DNA of 23,273 bases, taken from contig JBJTCD010000036.1 of the NCBI GenBank assembly GCA_046091665.1, forward strand, positions 1 through 23,273, read 5' to 3'. The first letter of the stretch is position 1. The number at the start of each line of letters is the position of its first letter. The notes under the pieces are model-generated. The model did no database searches. It saw only the letters and a program-made list of their open reading frames with translations, and was not told where the DNA came from. A program made the position numbers and the translations under genes. Below are positions 22,169-23,273 of the stretch, one piece after another. Source of the stretch: CAIUPE01 sp046091665 (GTDB taxonomy: Bacteria > Pseudomonadota > Alphaproteobacteria > Rhizobiales > Beijerinckiaceae).

Positions 22169-23273
22169 CTAAGGCGCAATGATCATATCCGGCTTTATTT
22201 CTGCGATTGAGTTGGCTCCCAATAAGCCCATCGTGCGCGTCATTTCCTGACGATAAATATCGATCACATGGGAAACGCCGGCTTCGCCTGCAACGGACAC
22301 ACCCCAAAGATGCGGCCGTCCGATCAAACATAGTTTCGCGCCAAGCGCCAAGGCTTTCACAATATCGGAACCACGGCGAAATCCGCCATCGACCATCACC
22401 GGAATTTTTCCGTCAACCGCTTTCACGATGGGCGACAATGCAGAAATCCCTGAGATCGCATCATCCAATTGTCGCCCGCCATGATTGGAAACGATTAGAC
22501 CATCCACACCGCGATTGACCGCTTCACGAGCATCATCTGGATGCAGGAGACCTTTGATGATGAGCGGTCCTTTCCAGGCCTTGCGTAAGGCATCGACATC
22601 TTTCCAGCTCATCGCCGGATCGAGCAAAGACTGCATACGCCCTGCAAGTGTCTTGATGTCTGAGGCTTCGCCCGCACGCACATAATTGCCGAAAGTGATG
22701 TGCGGCAATTCGGGAATCATACGACGCATCCATCCCGTCTTGCTCGCCATCGCCAAAAGATCGAGCGGGCCGAAACGCGGCGGAATTGAAAATCCATTCA
22801 CGAGATCGCGTTCACGACGACCGAGATATTGATTATCGATGGTAAGGATCAGGGCTGAATAATTTGCAGCCGCAGCGCGAGAAGCCAACTCAAAAGTAAA
22901 TCCGCGGTCTCGATAGATGAAGACTTGCATCCAGCGCGGGCCCATATCATTTGCATTCAAATCTTCAAGACGACATATCGATCCGTGACTCAAACAATAG
23001 ATCGTGCCCGCATTGGCTGCTGCACGCGCCGTTTCACGTTCACCATCAGGCCAGAACAATCCCGCAAGGCCCGTAGGCCCCATAACAAAAGGCATGGACA
23101 GCGGCGTTCCAAAAATCGTCGTCGAGAGATCAACGGAACCCGCACCTCTCAAAGGTTGCGGCAAAAAACGATAGGTTGAAAAATCCTCTTCATTGCGACG
23201 AAGCGTTCTTTCATCTTCGGCGCCACCATCAGCGAAATCAAAAACAGGCTTTGGCAAAGCACGTCTCGCAAGG
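22169..23273 (-). CDS. FMN-dependent alpha-hydroxy-acid dehydrogenase (5' end outside window)
   Basis: Partial gene reading off the right edge. The in-frame TTG at 23257 is not the start: codons continue to the edge as LARRALPKPVFDF, matching the normal N-terminus of this family, so some 10 or more residues are missing. The rest has all family features: YRFLPQPL, MPFVMGPTGLAGLFWPDGE, LILTIDNQYLGRRERD, the flavin-contacting Lys in LIIKGLLHPDDA, the catalytic His-Gly-Gly-Arg in SNHGGRQLD, and MVDGGFRRGSDIVKALALGA. It oxidises an L-2-hydroxy acid such as L-lactate, glycolate or mandelate to the keto acid. The family assignment is firm, but the substrate and hence the gene name are not. It converges on the HU gene. 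Confidence 0.92.
   Translation of the reverse strand, partial: LARRALPKPVFDFADGGAEDERTLRRNEEDFSTYRFLPQPLRGAGSVDLSTTIFGTPLSMPFVMGPTGLAGLFWPDGERETARAAANAGTIYCLSHGSICRLEDLNANDMGPRWMQVFIYRDRGFTFELASRAAAANYSALILTIDNQYLGRRERDLVNGFSIPPRFGPLDLLAMASKTGWMRRMIPELPHITFGNYVRAGEASDIKTLAGRMQSLLDPAMSWKDVDALRKAWKGPLIIKGLLHPDDAREAVNRGVDGLIVSNHGGRQLDDAISGISALSPIVKAVDGKIPVMVDGGFRRGSDIVKALALGAKLCLIGRPHLWGVSVAGEAGVSHVIDIYRQEMTRTMGLLGANSIAEIKPDMIIAP

Noticed and set aside
8987..23273. A mandelate pathway made of mandelate racemase, mandelate dehydrogenase and benzoylformate decarboxylase.
   Set aside because: All three superfamilies are present, but the racemase-type enzyme has Arg at the second KxK position, the genes are 12 kb apart on different strands, and the ThDP and FMN enzymes fit broader families equally well.
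1..23273. Mobile elements, CRISPR arrays, tRNA or rRNA genes, phage genes.
   Set aside because: No transposase or integrase motifs, no regularly spaced repeats and no cloverleaf or rRNA signatures were found by reading both strands.

Overview
The window looks like a chromosomal stretch from an alphaproteobacterium, most likely of the order Hyphomicrobiales (Rhizobiales). The reasons are the heterotetrameric sarcosine oxidase operon in the order soxB-D-A-G, a LuxR/LuxI pair of rhizobial type, a dispersed palindromic element of the 'AGAGCATTTTGCG' kind common between genes in this order, and an HU protein with a Lys/Ala-rich N-terminal tail. The order is inferred from these traits, not from any database search. 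I see no rRNA, tRNA, CRISPR array, transposase or phage gene.

Layout. (1) 1-4708, + strand: the 3' part of soxB (cut by the left edge) followed by complete soxD, soxA and soxG, tightly packed with overlaps. Together they encode the flavin- and folate-dependent oxidase that demethylates sarcosine. (2) 4709-6377, +: a visibly A+T-richer stretch with a quorum-sensing pair, a luxR-type receptor and a luxI-type acyl-homoserine-lactone synthase. Inverted repeats lie between them, and a hairpin overlaps the luxI ribosome binding site. (3) 6378-7249, +: a run of three hairpins and then a modB permease gene without modA or modC beside it. (4) 7368-11432, +: a GMC flavin oxidoreductase, a mandelate racemase/enolase-superfamily enzyme, a dispersed palindromic repeat, and a three-His-box membrane oxygenase of the fatty-acid-desaturase/MocD type. 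(5) 14070-11448, -: a thiamine-diphosphate enzyme and an aldo/keto reductase. Divergent from them, 14181-15584, + is a D-lactate dehydrogenase/glycolate oxidase-type FAD enzyme. (6) 21299-15597, -: a probable five-gene operon with a FAD amine/amino-acid oxidase, a DUF4432 mutarotase-like protein, an IolE/MocC-like TIM-barrel enzyme, an MFS transporter and a SorC-family regulator. (7) 21689-22042, +: an HU-type nucleoid protein with a strong terminator. (8) 22169 to the right edge, -: an FMN-dependent alpha-hydroxy-acid dehydrogenase whose start lies outside the window.

How they may work together. Blocks 4 to 6 resemble an uptake and oxidation cassette for a polyhydroxylated small molecule. 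It has an importer, a sugar-sensing regulator, a mutarotase-like protein, an IolE-type dehydratase/isomerase, an enolase-superfamily enzyme, an NAD(P)-linked and several flavin-linked oxidases, a di-iron oxygenase and a C-C lyase-type ThDP enzyme. A MocD-like and an IolE/MocC-like protein close together raise the possibility of a cyclitol or methylated amino-cyclitol substrate. Sarcosine oxidase and the DAO-type oxidase would then handle N-methyl or amine products. This is inference; the substrate cannot be read from the sequence. Six genes encode flavin-dependent oxidoreductases or oxidase subunits, an unusual density for 23 kb.
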